Positions 43,701 to 51,430 of a stretch of DNA of 63,042 nucleotides are shown here, piece by piece. A program made the translations under genes and the position numbers. Under the pieces are notes generated by a model that was not told the DNA's origin, ran no database searches, and saw only the letters and a program-made list of their open reading frames with translations. The stretch's first letter is position 1. Each line of letters opens with the position of its first letter. This stretch comes from Anaerolineales bacterium (GTDB taxonomy: Bacteria; Chloroflexota; Anaerolineae; Anaerolineales; Villigracilaceae), in NCBI GenBank assembly GCA_016744335.1, contig JADGEO010000019.1, forward strand, positions 1-63,042. The letters run 5' to 3'.

Positions 43701-43835
43701 GGGTTAGGAAGAAGATACTGGGACGCGTATAGCGTTGGTCTTCTTCTCGCAGAAATTCTAATTGCTGTAGGTGCTATGGGTAGTTTCTTATTCGCTTTAC
43801 GCGTAGAACAAAAAAGACAGAAGGAGGAAAAATAA
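40731..43835 (+). CDS. Zinc-ribbon protein with PxW repeats and C-terminal membrane domain
   Basis: A 1034-residue protein. The N-terminus is a zinc ribbon (CPVCGETNPVSLDNCQSC). Residues ~50-690 are acidic and probably disordered, punctuated by about 15-17 short motifs of the form (L/M/I)Px W(L/M)xxL, such as LPAWLKNA, MPDWMSGL and IPDWLSAL. Four near-identical 48-residue units lie at 41505-42101. A transmembrane helix (LRWVITALLFLAVGSSLFS, ~755-775) leads to a ~220-residue external alpha/beta domain and a second helix near the C-terminus (LLAEILIAVGAMGSFLFAL). The zinc ribbon and repeats should be cytoplasmic. A scaffold that docks partners through the W motifs is inference. Confidence 0.75.
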   Translation: MKTIKCPVCGETNPVSLDNCQSCNQRLRQSTSELDGGGKLINSGQNPTAKATSELESALPAWLKNARKGVKSGESKELSPRFSPPPVEEEPEIPAIIEEEKKEEDASIDWLAGLGLEDDNDEDDDEAADWLKNLQGDTSPDEESEEEILPPGIPAADEPITAGDTPLPSTEEAPIQTGILPNWMADLQEESIEQEAESLPDLIEEDKLDVGDIKTGQLPNWLSSAASSSPPAETPLGEPDSAIKLDADSPSVSASDPAPDWMAGSDDATPATDEDMPDWMSGLRSADAQEEAPEEPISASESSDDLPDWMAGSGDATPATDADMPDWMSGLRSADAQEEAPEEPVSAIESSDDLPDWMAGSDDATPATDEDMPNWMSGLRSADAQEEAPEEPVSASESSDDLPDWMAGSGDATPATGDATPATDADMPDWMSGLQSADAQEEVSEEPVSSIERSDDLPDWMANLQPDEKGTEETLFDTFAESEASADEDIPDWLSALPSDGLSTQNAAGDDAPRLGDVDEMASRSQASDPFADLTVDAEETEIPLAEKADIPDWLSQMETPLADDSAHLVDDSAEEEVDEISALPAEDMPAWLDNLSSVEGDEDIAPAPILDPTSADVVDEVFEADMPDWISSLGPEDIADDEFSDAEAPDEQGDASGAELPSWVQAMRPVADVVPDSSRPSDENVVGTGPLAGLSGVLPVTAVIGQMAKPQAHSIKLEVSESQQSSAAMLENLLAGETEPSAFLAPKKVSSMPILRWVITALLFLAVGSSLFSQSKITPLSDGKESEIQKSVDMINALPADGSVLLVFDYEAGFSGEMKAIALPLVTQLMTRGQNLVVISTQPTGPALAESLFTELEKHSDYEVVAGTNYQNLGYLAGGTSGIANFISSPHKTIGNNALWETHPLAEITKFSDFSAVVILTNDVEKGRNWIEQKTVYAGSSDEDMSPFLMAISAQAEPIIYPYYFSGQVDGLISGLSGSALYEHVLGEEGLGRRYWDAYSVGLLLAEILIAVGAMGSFLFALRVEQKRQKEEK
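41505..42101 (+). repeat. Tandem 144-bp coding repeat (48-aa unit, four copies)
   Basis: Copies start at 41505, 41649, 41793 and 41937, exactly 144 bp apart. Each encodes PDWMAGS, a DATPATD segment, MPDWMSGL (MPNWMSGL in the third copy) and an acidic tail. The fourth copy contains an extra 21-bp internal duplication of the DATPAT part. A partial fifth unit follows at 42102. Confidence 0.95.
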
Positions 43836-43836
43836 A

Positions 43837-44505
43837 GTGTCTGAACTTCTTATTGGCGTAGTTGCCTTCCTCCTAACTTTATTTGTATTCTCTTATTTGA
43901 TAGGTGATAATCCACTTTTTAGAGCTACTATTTATATATTTGTGGGGGTTTCAGCAGGATATGTTTTTGCCCTTGTTTGGCAGTCGGTACTTGTGCCTCA
44001 TCTTGCCCAACCCATGCTGTTTGGCACAGGTGACGAGAAAATACGTGCGTATTTTGCCTTGTTTTTAGTCATTTTATTATTGATGAAAGCCATTCCTCCG
44101 CTTTCCAAATTAGGAACACCTTCTGTCGCTTTGATGGTTGGCGTTGGTGCGGCAATAGCAATTGTGGGCGCAGTGCAAGGAACAATCTTCCCCCAGACCT
44201 TGAGTGCAATCAATACCTTTGATTTCCAATCAGGGAACCCGCAAGGGGCTTCGGGCGGTATTCAATTTCTTGAAAGCATATTAATGCTTATTGGGACAAT
44301 TTCAACACTGGTTTATTTCCAATTCACTGCAAAACGTGGTGATGATGGAAAAAATCATCGTAATATAATTACAAATATCCTCGCCATCGTAGGCAAGGTT
44401 TTTATCGCAATCACATTTGGTGTTCTCTTTGCAGGCGTTTTCTCTGCCGCACTTACCGCCCTCATTGAGCGCCTTGATTTCCTCTTCACTTTTATTTTCT
44501 CTTAA
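43837..44505 (+). CDS. Polytopic membrane protein of the DUF6754 operon
   Basis: A 222-residue protein with about six transmembrane helices (LLIGVVAFLLTLFVFSYLIG; FALFLVILLLMKAIPPL; VALMVGVGAAIAIVGAVQG; VFIAITFGVLFAGVFSAAL). No known family is recognised. The GTG start at 43837 follows AAGGAGG, and the previous stop ends one base before it. It is likely to form a membrane complex with the two other small membrane proteins of the operon. Confidence 0.75.
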   Translation: MSELLIGVVAFLLTLFVFSYLIGDNPLFRATIYIFVGVSAGYVFALVWQSVLVPHLAQPMLFGTGDEKIRAYFALFLVILLLMKAIPPLSKLGTPSVALMVGVGAAIAIVGAVQGTIFPQTLSAINTFDFQSGNPQGASGGIQFLESILMLIGTISTLVYFQFTAKRGDDGKNHRNIITNILAIVGKVFIAITFGVLFAGVFSAALTALIERLDFLFTFIFS

Positions 44506-44513
44506 TAAACCTT

Positions 44514-46265
44514 ATGGCTTCTGTAATCGAAGGTGTTTCTGTTTTAGCACTTGATATTGGCTCAGCTACGACTCGCGCCATGCTTTTTGACGTGGTAGAT
44601 GGTCGCTATCGTTTTATTGCTATTGGGCAATCGCCCAGTACTTCTCACGCGCCATTTAACGATATTTCTGCTGGAATAGGAGAATCCATTGAGCGATTGG
44701 CAGAAATTACAGGAAGAAAATTTATAGACGATGACCAGCACATCATCTCATCTATTCAAGAAGATGGGAGCGGTGTAGATGCGATTACCGCCTCAATTTC
44801 AACAGGGGAAACGCTAAGAGTCGTTATCGCTGGCTTACTCTCAGATGTCTCTCTTGAAAGCGCAAAAAATCTTGCAGAATCGACTTATGCTCGTGTTGTA
44901 GAAAGCATTAGTCTAAATGACCCTCGTAAAGCAGAAGAGCAAATTGACGCAATCCTCAAAGCCAATCCTGACCTGATTATCATAGCAGGTGGTACAGATG
45001 ATGGCGCGGCACTATCTTTGAAAAAAAATATCGAAACAATTGGCTTAGCAACGTATCTAATGCCTAAAGACAAACGTCCTGCTATTCTTTACGCTGGCAA
45101 TCAGAAAATGGCAGATGAAGTTCGCAAAACACTTGAACCTCTTAGCAGTAATTTATATACAACCTCGAATATCCGCCCATCAATCAGCACCGAAGACTTG
45201 CGCCCCGCACGAAAAAAAATAGCTCGGGCATTTGTTGATGTTCGCAAAACGCAAATCCCTGGCGTAGAAGAATTAGATATGTGGGCAGGCGGGCGAATGC
45301 TTCCCTCCGTTTTTGCTGAGAGCAGAATAATTCACCTACTTAGTAAACTTTATGGGGCAGAAAAAGCCCTTCTTTCTGTAAATTTAGGTGCCTCAGCCGC
45401 AACATTCTCTGTAGGTATAGGAGATCACCTCCAAACAAAGGTATATCCTTATCTTGGCATGGGCACAAGCATTTCCGAACTCCTTAACTACACAAGTCTC
45501 GAAAATATCGCCCGCTGGCTAATCGTAGATGCCTCTACTCAAGAAATTAGGAATTATATCTACACCAAAGCACTTTATCCCAATAGCATACCGGCAACAA
45601 AAAAAGATTTGCAGATAGAGCAAGCACTCGGAAGGGAAGCCCTTCGAGTCGCTATGGAGAAAACAGCAAAGGAACTTCCAAGTGACGCCCCCGTCCTTAA
45701 GAAAAACCTGCTTCCCCTCTTTGAAGTCGTGCTGGCTGGAGGCAGTGTGCTGTCGAACGCCCCTACCTTTGGACAGAGCCTGCTCATTTTACTGGATGCC
45801 CTGCAACCAGCAGGCGTGACAACCGTGATTCTCGATAAAAATAACCTTCTTCCCGCATTAGGAACCACAGCAGATGTCAATACCCTCCTGCCAGTGCAGG
45901 CACTTGAAACAGGTGCATTTGTTAATCTTGCAACAGTTATTGCCCCAGTAAGTTCGGCAAAATATGGAACAAGCATCTTGAAAGCCAGCCTTCGCCGTGC
46001 AGATGGTTCCGTTAGCACTGAAGAAGTAAAGCAAGGAGGTTTCAAAGTCATTCCGCTTAGAATAGGTGAAGCAGCCGACCTTAATTTGCAACCTTTGAAG
46101 CGAGCCGATGTCGGTCTTGGTGCAGGGAAAAAAATATCTACAAAGGTTGGCGGCAGTGCTCTAGGCATTGTCTTAGACGGTCGTGGACGTCCCCTTGATT
46201 TAACATCTGACGATATTCGTCGTCGTGAGCTAATCAAAAAATGGCTCTGGACACTCGGAGGTTAA
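44514..46265 (+). CDS. MutL/GlmL-like ASKHA-fold ATPase
   Basis: A 583-residue soluble protein of the glutamate-mutase-L (MutL/GlmL) family within the actin/Hsp70/hexokinase-fold ATPases. The first phosphate motif is LALDIGSATTRAMLFD; IIIAGGTDDGAALSL and ILYAGNQKMADE are family segments; phosphate 2 is degenerate (SVNLGASAATFSVGIG); the adenosine motif is VVLAGGSVLSNAP. In clostridia the protein is encoded between the S and E subunits of glutamate mutase; no such genes or other B12 mutases are near here. Instead it follows membrane genes, so a different client is probable. It is 4 nt before the next gene. Confidence 0.85.
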   Translation: MASVIEGVSVLALDIGSATTRAMLFDVVDGRYRFIAIGQSPSTSHAPFNDISAGIGESIERLAEITGRKFIDDDQHIISSIQEDGSGVDAITASISTGETLRVVIAGLLSDVSLESAKNLAESTYARVVESISLNDPRKAEEQIDAILKANPDLIIIAGGTDDGAALSLKKNIETIGLATYLMPKDKRPAILYAGNQKMADEVRKTLEPLSSNLYTTSNIRPSISTEDLRPARKKIARAFVDVRKTQIPGVEELDMWAGGRMLPSVFAESRIIHLLSKLYGAEKALLSVNLGASAATFSVGIGDHLQTKVYPYLGMGTSISELLNYTSLENIARWLIVDASTQEIRNYIYTKALYPNSIPATKKDLQIEQALGREALRVAMEKTAKELPSDAPVLKKNLLPLFEVVLAGGSVLSNAPTFGQSLLILLDALQPAGVTTVILDKNNLLPALGTTADVNTLLPVQALETGAFVNLATVIAPVSSAKYGTSILKASLRRADGSVSTEEVKQGGFKVIPLRIGEAADLNLQPLKRADVGLGAGKKISTKVGGSALGIVLDGRGRPLDLTSDDIRRRELIKKWLWTLGG

Positions 46266-46268
46266 ACC

Positions 46269-47330
46269 ATGCTTGCACCTATATCTCACAACCTAGCCTT
46301 AACAACAATTATCCGTAAAAGAGAATTACCTCTTCCTGGTGAAGTAATCGCCAGATTAAACCAACGCGTCCTTGCAAGTGCGGTAGTTGCAGAAGCTGAG
46401 TTCTCTCATAAACACCATCTAATTGACGTAGCACGCATTTTAGATATTAAGCCTAAGGCAGCTGAAAAAAAGATAGGCGATATTCGTTCAGGTCAACATT
46501 TGTCGGCTGGCACAGTTGTTGCTACGAGTGGGGGATTGGTTCCCAGAGAAATTAAAGTAGAGCAAAGTGGACGCGTAGTTGCTATGGGCGGGGGGCAAAT
46601 CCTATTAGATACATCTGGTAAAGAGCTGGCTCTTAGAGCCGGAATTTCAGGCGAAGTAACTGAAATAATCCCTAACCGTGGCGTTATCATTCAAGAAGTT
46701 GGCGCATTGATTCAAGGTATTTGGGGAAATGGGCGCATCAATAGTGGCACACTTCATATTATTGCCGAAAAACCCGACCATATACTAGAAGCAAGCCAGT
46801 TAGATATTAGCATTCGTAGTTTTGTTGTTTTAGGCGGATCTTGCCAAGACGCAGAGACACTAAAATCAGCAAAAGACGCAACAGTGCGCGGTCTCATCTT
46901 ATCTAGTTTGAATCCGTCTCTACTGGGCTTGGCAAGAAAAATGCCTTTCCCCATTATTGTTACCGATGCTATTGGTAATGAGCCGATGAATGAAACCGCC
47001 CACAAAATTATTAGCACTAATAATCAACGAGAAAACGTAACTGTTAACGCTGAAGCCTATCATCGCTATAAAGGCACGCGCCCAGAGGTAATTATTCCCC
47101 TTCCACATGCCGATTTACCTCCTACCCCGCGTGAAGTTGAGAGTTTTGCCTCTGGCCAAAATGTGCGTTTGCGCCGTGCCCCCCATGCGGGTGCCACAGG
47201 AACACTAGTAGAATTACCAACAACATTAAAAACCTTGCCAAATGGTTTACGAGTTTTGGCAGGTAGAGTGAAACTGAAAAATGGGGAGCAAGTTTTTGTT
47301 CCTCTGGTAAACTTAGAAGTATTAGGATAA
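46269..47330 (+). CDS. Uncharacterised protein with KOW-like C-terminus
   Basis: A 353-residue soluble protein. Residues ~60-180 are beta-rich with a barrel-sandwich pattern (GQHLSAGTVVATSGGLVP; SGEVTEIIPNRGVIIQEVG). Residues ~180-290 look Rossmann-like (FVVLGGSCQDAETL; MPFPIIVTDAIGN). The last ~60 residues resemble an SH3/KOW module (RLRRAPHAGATGTLVELPTT, then a final VPLVNLEVLG). GGAGGTTAAACC precedes the ATG. It travels with the MutL-like ATPase (3-nt gap) and is likely its functional partner. Confidence 0.7.
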   Translation: MLAPISHNLALTTIIRKRELPLPGEVIARLNQRVLASAVVAEAEFSHKHHLIDVARILDIKPKAAEKKIGDIRSGQHLSAGTVVATSGGLVPREIKVEQSGRVVAMGGGQILLDTSGKELALRAGISGEVTEIIPNRGVIIQEVGALIQGIWGNGRINSGTLHIIAEKPDHILEASQLDISIRSFVVLGGSCQDAETLKSAKDATVRGLILSSLNPSLLGLARKMPFPIIVTDAIGNEPMNETAHKIISTNNQRENVTVNAEAYHRYKGTRPEVIIPLPHADLPPTPREVESFASGQNVRLRRAPHAGATGTLVELPTTLKTLPNGLRVLAGRVKLKNGEQVFVPLVNLEVLG

Positions 47331-47362
47331 GATAGTTATCTATAAGAAAGAGGAGAATGATT

Positions 47363-47932
47363 ATGGCTATGTTTGAAGATTTTGATGATGAAGATGAAAG
47401 CCCTTTCGCAGAGGAAGATGACGATTTTCAAGAAGAGGAAGGTAATAAAACCTTCATAGTTGCCGCCAGTATTTTAGGAGGCATTATTCTCTTGGCGTTA
47501 ATATGCGTGGCTATTTATGCTTTAGTTTTTTTACCCAAGCAAAAAGCCACCTCAGAAGCCGCAGGTGATGCGGCTGTAGCGCAAGAAACAGAAGTTGTTC
47601 TAATGTTAACAGAATCTGGTGCTGAAACTGCCTTAGCAGAAACACCTTTGGCCAGCCCAAGCCCCATCATGCCTGCAACAGCAACTGAAACACCCGTTGT
47701 TGCTATTGCCACAGATACGCCTACCGCAACCCCGAACACCGCCGCCACAGGAACAGTAGCCGCCGCGCTGACAGAGGCATCGAACTCTATTCAAACGATA
47801 GTGCCCACTTCCTCTGCCCTCCCCGATGGGGGCTTTGCAGATGATGTAGGCATCCCCGGTTTGATGATGCTCACACTTGTGTTTGTTGCCGTAATTTTCT
47901 TTGCCCGTAAACTACGAAAAGCATCTGCATAA
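47363..47932 (+). CDS. Membrane protein with Thr/Pro-rich external segment
   Basis: A 189-residue, last-in-operon protein. An acidic N-terminal tail (FDDEDESPFAEEDDDFQEEE) precedes a transmembrane helix (FIVAASILGGIILLALICVA). An Ala/Thr/Pro-rich region follows, and a second hydrophobic helix (IPGLMMLTLVFVAVIFFARK) lies near a basic C-terminus. I choose ATG 47363 because AGGAG is 7 nt upstream; the ATG at 47357 is too close. The acidic tail might contact basic partners of the same complex. Confidence 0.7.
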   Translation: MAMFEDFDDEDESPFAEEDDDFQEEEGNKTFIVAASILGGIILLALICVAIYALVFLPKQKATSEAAGDAAVAQETEVVLMLTESGAETALAETPLASPSPIMPATATETPVVAIATDTPTATPNTAATGTVAAALTEASNSIQTIVPTSSALPDGGFADDVGIPGLMMLTLVFVAVIFFARKLRKASA

Positions 47933-47951
47933 TAGAAGTTGCTAGAAAAAC

Positions 47952-47987
47952 AAAGCCCCTAACGCATAAAAGCGTTAGGGGCTTTTT
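47952..47987. terminator. Bidirectional intrinsic terminator
   Basis: AAAGCCCCTAACGC pairs with GCGTTAGGGGCTTTTT with an ATAAAA loop. It ends the DUF6754 operon; the A run lets it also serve the minus strand. Confidence 0.88.
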
Positions 47988-48094
47988 GATTCAGTATAAG
48001 TTGTTATGAACAAAATCAGATAATGGTAAATTTTGGCTGATCTGAAAATAGGTATTTCTCACTTTTCCCTCTTTCCTTCAATAGGCTCAGGACA

Positions 48095-48122
48095 CCGCCT
48101 AGCCATCCCCCGAAGGGGGAAG
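48095..48122. repeat. Palindromic unit with CCCCCGAAGGGGG core
   Basis: CCTAGCCATCCCCCGAAGGGGGAAGG. The same core type occurs inside elp3 at 60282-60303, pointing to a dispersed REP-like family. Confidence 0.6.
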
Positions 48123-48144
48123 GAATATGTCTCCCATAGACATA

Positions 48145-50685
48145 TCATGGCACAAGAAAAATCTTCAGATCTCCATATTCAAACACAGGCTCAAGATAAT
48201 GCATAAATTTTTGCTCATTCACGCGGTAAGTAGTCCTTTCAAGTCCGCCCACAACCACATAACGCACATTATATTGCGCTAAAAGTCGTTTCGTTTCTTC
48301 CCAATCGCTCGTGGCATAAATCGTCTCTACATCAGTTTGCCGCGACCCTATCTCCTCATACCCACCCCGCCACTGCGATTCATGCCCGGGCCACCCCAGT
48401 ACCGTGGGCAAACCACTATTGGTCGAAATTCTCGCATAGCCCGTATAACTGCCCCCCACTGCCTCAAGTAAAATGCCATCTGGCGCATCTTTTAGCCACG
48501 CAATTGCCGCGGCATCTTCCGCTTGCACATGCGCCGCACTATCCAGCGTTAGCACATCGGCTTGCGCCTTACTAAGTGCTCCATAAATCGGATAAAGCAA
48601 ACTTGTTAGTATAAGCGCAAAAATAATATATCCCCGTTTGTTTTTTAGTAAAACCGACATTGCATAAGCCGCTGAGAGGCTCCACAAAATCCACGCCTGA
48701 TAATAAAACTTGAAGATGGTATTCATCCGCGTCCCAAACTGGTCACGCAGATAGAAGAATTCGGGCGCAATCACGAGCAGAGAGCCTAAAAGAATCATTA
48801 ATAGGATGAAGGACTGGACGGGACGCGCGTGACCTTCGACTTGATTGCCTTCGGTAGGCTCTTTTCTGAAAAAGAGCAAAGATACCGCTCCCCCTGCAAC
48901 CCCCAGCAAGGTGAGGAAGCTGAACCCAAAATTGAGCCGCCGTGCATTTGCCTGACTAAAAAACTCGCTGAAAGTTGTCAACCCCTGCGATTGAATGAGG
49001 GTAGATGCCAAAGACGCGTTGACAGCCGAAGCCACCCACGCCAAAAGCCAAGAAAAAAGCCAAAGGGTGGCAAGTAAGCCCAAAACAAGTCCGAACCCAC
49101 GCTTCCAATTAATTTTTCCGCGTCTTAAAGAAATCATCCAGAAAAAGATGGGCAATAAGAGAGTCCCGAACATCACCCACAGATGCGCGCCGCGAGTGGG
49201 ATTGATGAGATTGGGCAAAATCCCGCCTGCCTGAGAGGCAAATCCGAGATAAAAAGGTAGGTAGAGGGCAAGGGCGGCAATGCCCGTAAGAATGCCGAAA
49301 TAGAGAAAATCTTCGAGGCGTTGCCAGTTCCAGCCATTTTCATGGGCGCGTTTGAGGGCATAGGCAGAGGCAATGAGCGCGGCAGAGGAGAGAATATCCC
49401 ACGTGTTGAGAAAGGCGATACCGCCCAGCGTGAGCGAGACGATGAAGAGGGCGAGGGGCGTAAGGGTGAAGGTGTAGGTGAAAATACGGGTTTTGCCTTG
49501 CCAGCCGCCGAGATAAATATAGAGGGCGATGGCGATGGCGAGTAAGGCGAAGGGAAGGGTGAGAACGTGCGGATGCAGGTCGCCGAGAATAAAGGAGAAA
49601 GCGGGGAATTCGTCTATCACTTCGCGATGGTTGCCTGCTAAATCGTACTCTTGGATAACGCGAGAAGCGCGCCACCACCACCAAAATCGATCGGGGATGG
49701 GTTGCATGGTGGCTGGGTCGTCACGGAGATTTTTGATGTCGAGCCATGTCCAAAAATTTGGGCTTTGGGTTGTCCAGAGAATTCCTTTTTGGTGGATAAA
49801 TTCGAGCAGGGCTTCAAAGTTAGAGATTAATAGAAGAAATAGGGGGGCAAGGAGGGCGGTGTAGGGTTGATGGGGGTCGCCGTCGTGAATAGCGGTTTGA
49901 ATGTTTGAATCCTTCGGCAAGCTCAGGGCAAGGGTTTGAAGGTTGGGAGATTCTTCGCTGATGTCTATAGTCTGAGGTTCTAAATCTTCCGTCTGATGTC
50001 TTAAGTCTTTTGTCTCAGGTCTCAAAGCTAAGAGATTGTATAGAATGCCATACGCCCCAATAGCACTGAGGGCAAAGATGAGGGCGGTCATCAAATTGAA
50101 GGCGATGCTCCCGGCAGTGGCGGTGATTTTGGCAATCATGGCGGTCATAATATAGCCAAAATGATAATAGGAAATAGCGTAACCAGAGAGCCACGGGTCA
50201 TGCGGCGGAAAAGTGGGCGAGCGCATAATGGCATTGATGAAAGCCAATTCCATTGGCTTTTCTGTGCCAAGTGCTTCGGGGTTTGCGGCGCGGAAGAGGG
50301 CGATAGCGGCGAAACTAAGGAAGAAAAGGGTTTCAGTCGTGATGACGAGACGAGTATTAGATTTTAGCCAATGGAGGGTTTCCCTCGTAGTAAGGGCTTT
50401 AGCCCTTACGTTTGTATCTTCATCTTCTATGGACTGCGTTTTTCTAAATGACCAAATACTTAATCCCGCCAAAACTGCCAAGCCTAGCAAAATCCCGCCG
50501 ATGTTATTTTGAGCAATACCTAAGATGGAAAGAATCCAGAAAGTGTAGCTCCAAATTAATAACCCAAGCACACGTGCAAAGGTATAGCCCCGATCTGCAA
50601 ATTTGGGGAAAAGATGATAGGTGAGGGGAAAGGTGAGCAACCCTAAGAGGGTGAGAAGGAGATACCAAGCGATGAAATTAATCAT
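48145..50685 (-). CDS. DUF2298 (Chlor_Arch_YYY) multipass membrane protein
   Basis: An 846-residue protein with at least 12 transmembrane helices; the DUF2298/YYY family is concentrated in Chloroflexota and archaea and is probably a GT-C-like glycosyltransferase. Typical segments are EKPMELAFINAIMRSPTFPP (an aspartate/glutamate loop), HDPWLSGYAISYYHFGY, FILGDLHPHVLTLPFALLAI and TRMNTIFKFYYQAWILWSLS. Two loops contain repeat-derived insertions: RAKALT near residue 95, and a ~55-residue stretch near 222-275 made of AAGAC-type and CTTCGGCAAGCTCAG-type repeats. It is monocistronic. Confidence 0.85.
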   Translation of the reverse strand: MINFIAWYLLLTLLGLLTFPLTYHLFPKFADRGYTFARVLGLLIWSYTFWILSILGIAQNNIGGILLGLAVLAGLSIWSFRKTQSIEDEDTNVRAKALTTRETLHWLKSNTRLVITTETLFFLSFAAIALFRAANPEALGTEKPMELAFINAIMRSPTFPPHDPWLSGYAISYYHFGYIMTAMIAKITATAGSIAFNLMTALIFALSAIGAYGILYNLLALRPETKDLRHQTEDLEPQTIDISEESPNLQTLALSLPKDSNIQTAIHDGDPHQPYTALLAPLFLLLISNFEALLEFIHQKGILWTTQSPNFWTWLDIKNLRDDPATMQPIPDRFWWWWRASRVIQEYDLAGNHREVIDEFPAFSFILGDLHPHVLTLPFALLAIAIALYIYLGGWQGKTRIFTYTFTLTPLALFIVSLTLGGIAFLNTWDILSSAALIASAYALKRAHENGWNWQRLEDFLYFGILTGIAALALYLPFYLGFASQAGGILPNLINPTRGAHLWVMFGTLLLPIFFWMISLRRGKINWKRGFGLVLGLLATLWLFSWLLAWVASAVNASLASTLIQSQGLTTFSEFFSQANARRLNFGFSFLTLLGVAGGAVSLLFFRKEPTEGNQVEGHARPVQSFILLMILLGSLLVIAPEFFYLRDQFGTRMNTIFKFYYQAWILWSLSAAYAMSVLLKNKRGYIIFALILTSLLYPIYGALSKAQADVLTLDSAAHVQAEDAAAIAWLKDAPDGILLEAVGGSYTGYARISTNSGLPTVLGWPGHESQWRGGYEEIGSRQTDVETIYATSDWEETKRLLAQYNVRYVVVGGLERTTYRVNEQKFMHYLEPVFEYGDLKIFLVP
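50390..50409. repeat. Palindromic repeat inside the DUF2298 gene
   Basis: GTAAGGGC, loop TTTA, GCCCTTAC. It encodes VRAKALT on the minus strand in a loop between helices. Confidence 0.65.
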
Positions 50686-50697
50686 AGAGAACTTTGC

Positions 50698-50783
50698 CTA
50701 CATGGGATTGAAATCCCATGCTGAAATAGCAAGTCCGTTTAAACGGACTTTTTGTATCAGGCACGGAATTCATTCCGTGCTTT
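50698..50783. repeat. Triple-hairpin palindromic element
   Basis: Three consecutive palindromes: CATGGGATTGAAATCCCATG, AGTCCGTTTAAACGGACT (followed by T run) and GCACGGAATTCATTCCGTGC. The last overlaps the stop codon of the DUF952 gene. The middle one may terminate transcription on the plus strand. Confidence 0.7.
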
Positions 50784-51123
50784 GCTTTGCGTTTGGCGTA
50801 AACTCGCGCACTTCGGTGACTGCATCCAAATTCAACGCACCATAGATATGGGGGAACTCTCCATTTAAAGATTCGGGCGCAGAGGCTTCAGTAGGGTGCG
50901 CGGGGGCCTCCCATTGAAGGGGAGATGTTAGTTTTGATGGATCAATAACAAGAAGAAGCAAATCCTTTTGTGCGGCATAAAACGCGTTTGCAACGTGAGT
51001 AACTTGTTCTGCTGTTGAGCAGTGGATAAAACCTTCGGTTTCTAGGCTTTCAGCACGATATTCGCCTTTTTCTTGGGCAGATAGCCAATCGGCTTGATGG
51101 GTGAGATGGTAAATGATGGGCAT
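50770..51123 (-). CDS. DUF952 family protein
   Basis: A 117-residue soluble protein matching DUF952: IIYHLTHQADWLSAQEKGEY, then SLETEGFIHCSTAEQVTHVA and FPHIYGALNLDAVTEVREF. The family is of unknown biochemical role, related to the ADP-ribosyltransferase/RES-type fold in some views. The last ~5 residues lie in the palindromic element downstream, so the C-terminus seems reset by the repeat. Confidence 0.85.
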   Translation of the reverse strand: MPIIYHLTHQADWLSAQEKGEYRAESLETEGFIHCSTAEQVTHVANAFYAAQKDLLLLVIDPSKLTSPLQWEAPAHPTEASAPESLNGEFPHIYGALNLDAVTEVREFTPNAKQSTE

Positions 51124-51144
51124 TTTGTATCCAGAAGATAGTTT

Positions 51145-51330
51145 CTAGTTAGTTTTTATAAAGAAGCGTATAGTTGGTTGAGTGACTACTGAGCCAGCCG
51201 AAGTGTGGGCGATGCTTTTCGCCGTATCGAAATCAAGGGCTTGTATAAACTCAGCTCTTTCGTGGTTTCGATATGCCCTCCGCTATCGCTACGGGCTACT
51301 CAACCACCTTCAAAAACGAAACTGTTAGGT
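51145..51330. mobile_element. MITE-like repeat family B, copy 2
   Basis: Homologous to 13611-13770 from the TATAAAGAAGCG block through the CTACTCAACCACCTTC block. The right outer end AAACTGTTAGGT is the inverse of ACCTGACAGTTT in copy 1 (one mismatch), defining the outer terminal repeat. There is no reading frame for a transposase. Confidence 0.8.
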
Positions 51331-51361
51331 TGATTTGTGTAATTATATCCTACTGTTAAGA

Positions 51362-51405
51362 TAAAAAAGATGCCGCGTGTTTTTAAAACACTCGGCATCT
51401 TCATT
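51362..51405 (-). terminator. Intrinsic terminator of the DEAD-box helicase gene
   Basis: On the minus strand, GATGCCGAGTGTTTT pairs with AAAACACGCGGCATC and is followed by TTTTTT. Confidence 0.85.
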
Positions 51406-51430
51406 TTTACCTAATTTCTTGATTTTTAAA

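Noticed and set aside
44514..46265. Glutamate mutase pathway locus
   Set aside because: Only the MutL/GlmL-like protein is present; no MutS/MutE (GlmS/GlmE) or other cobalamin enzyme subunit is found in the window.
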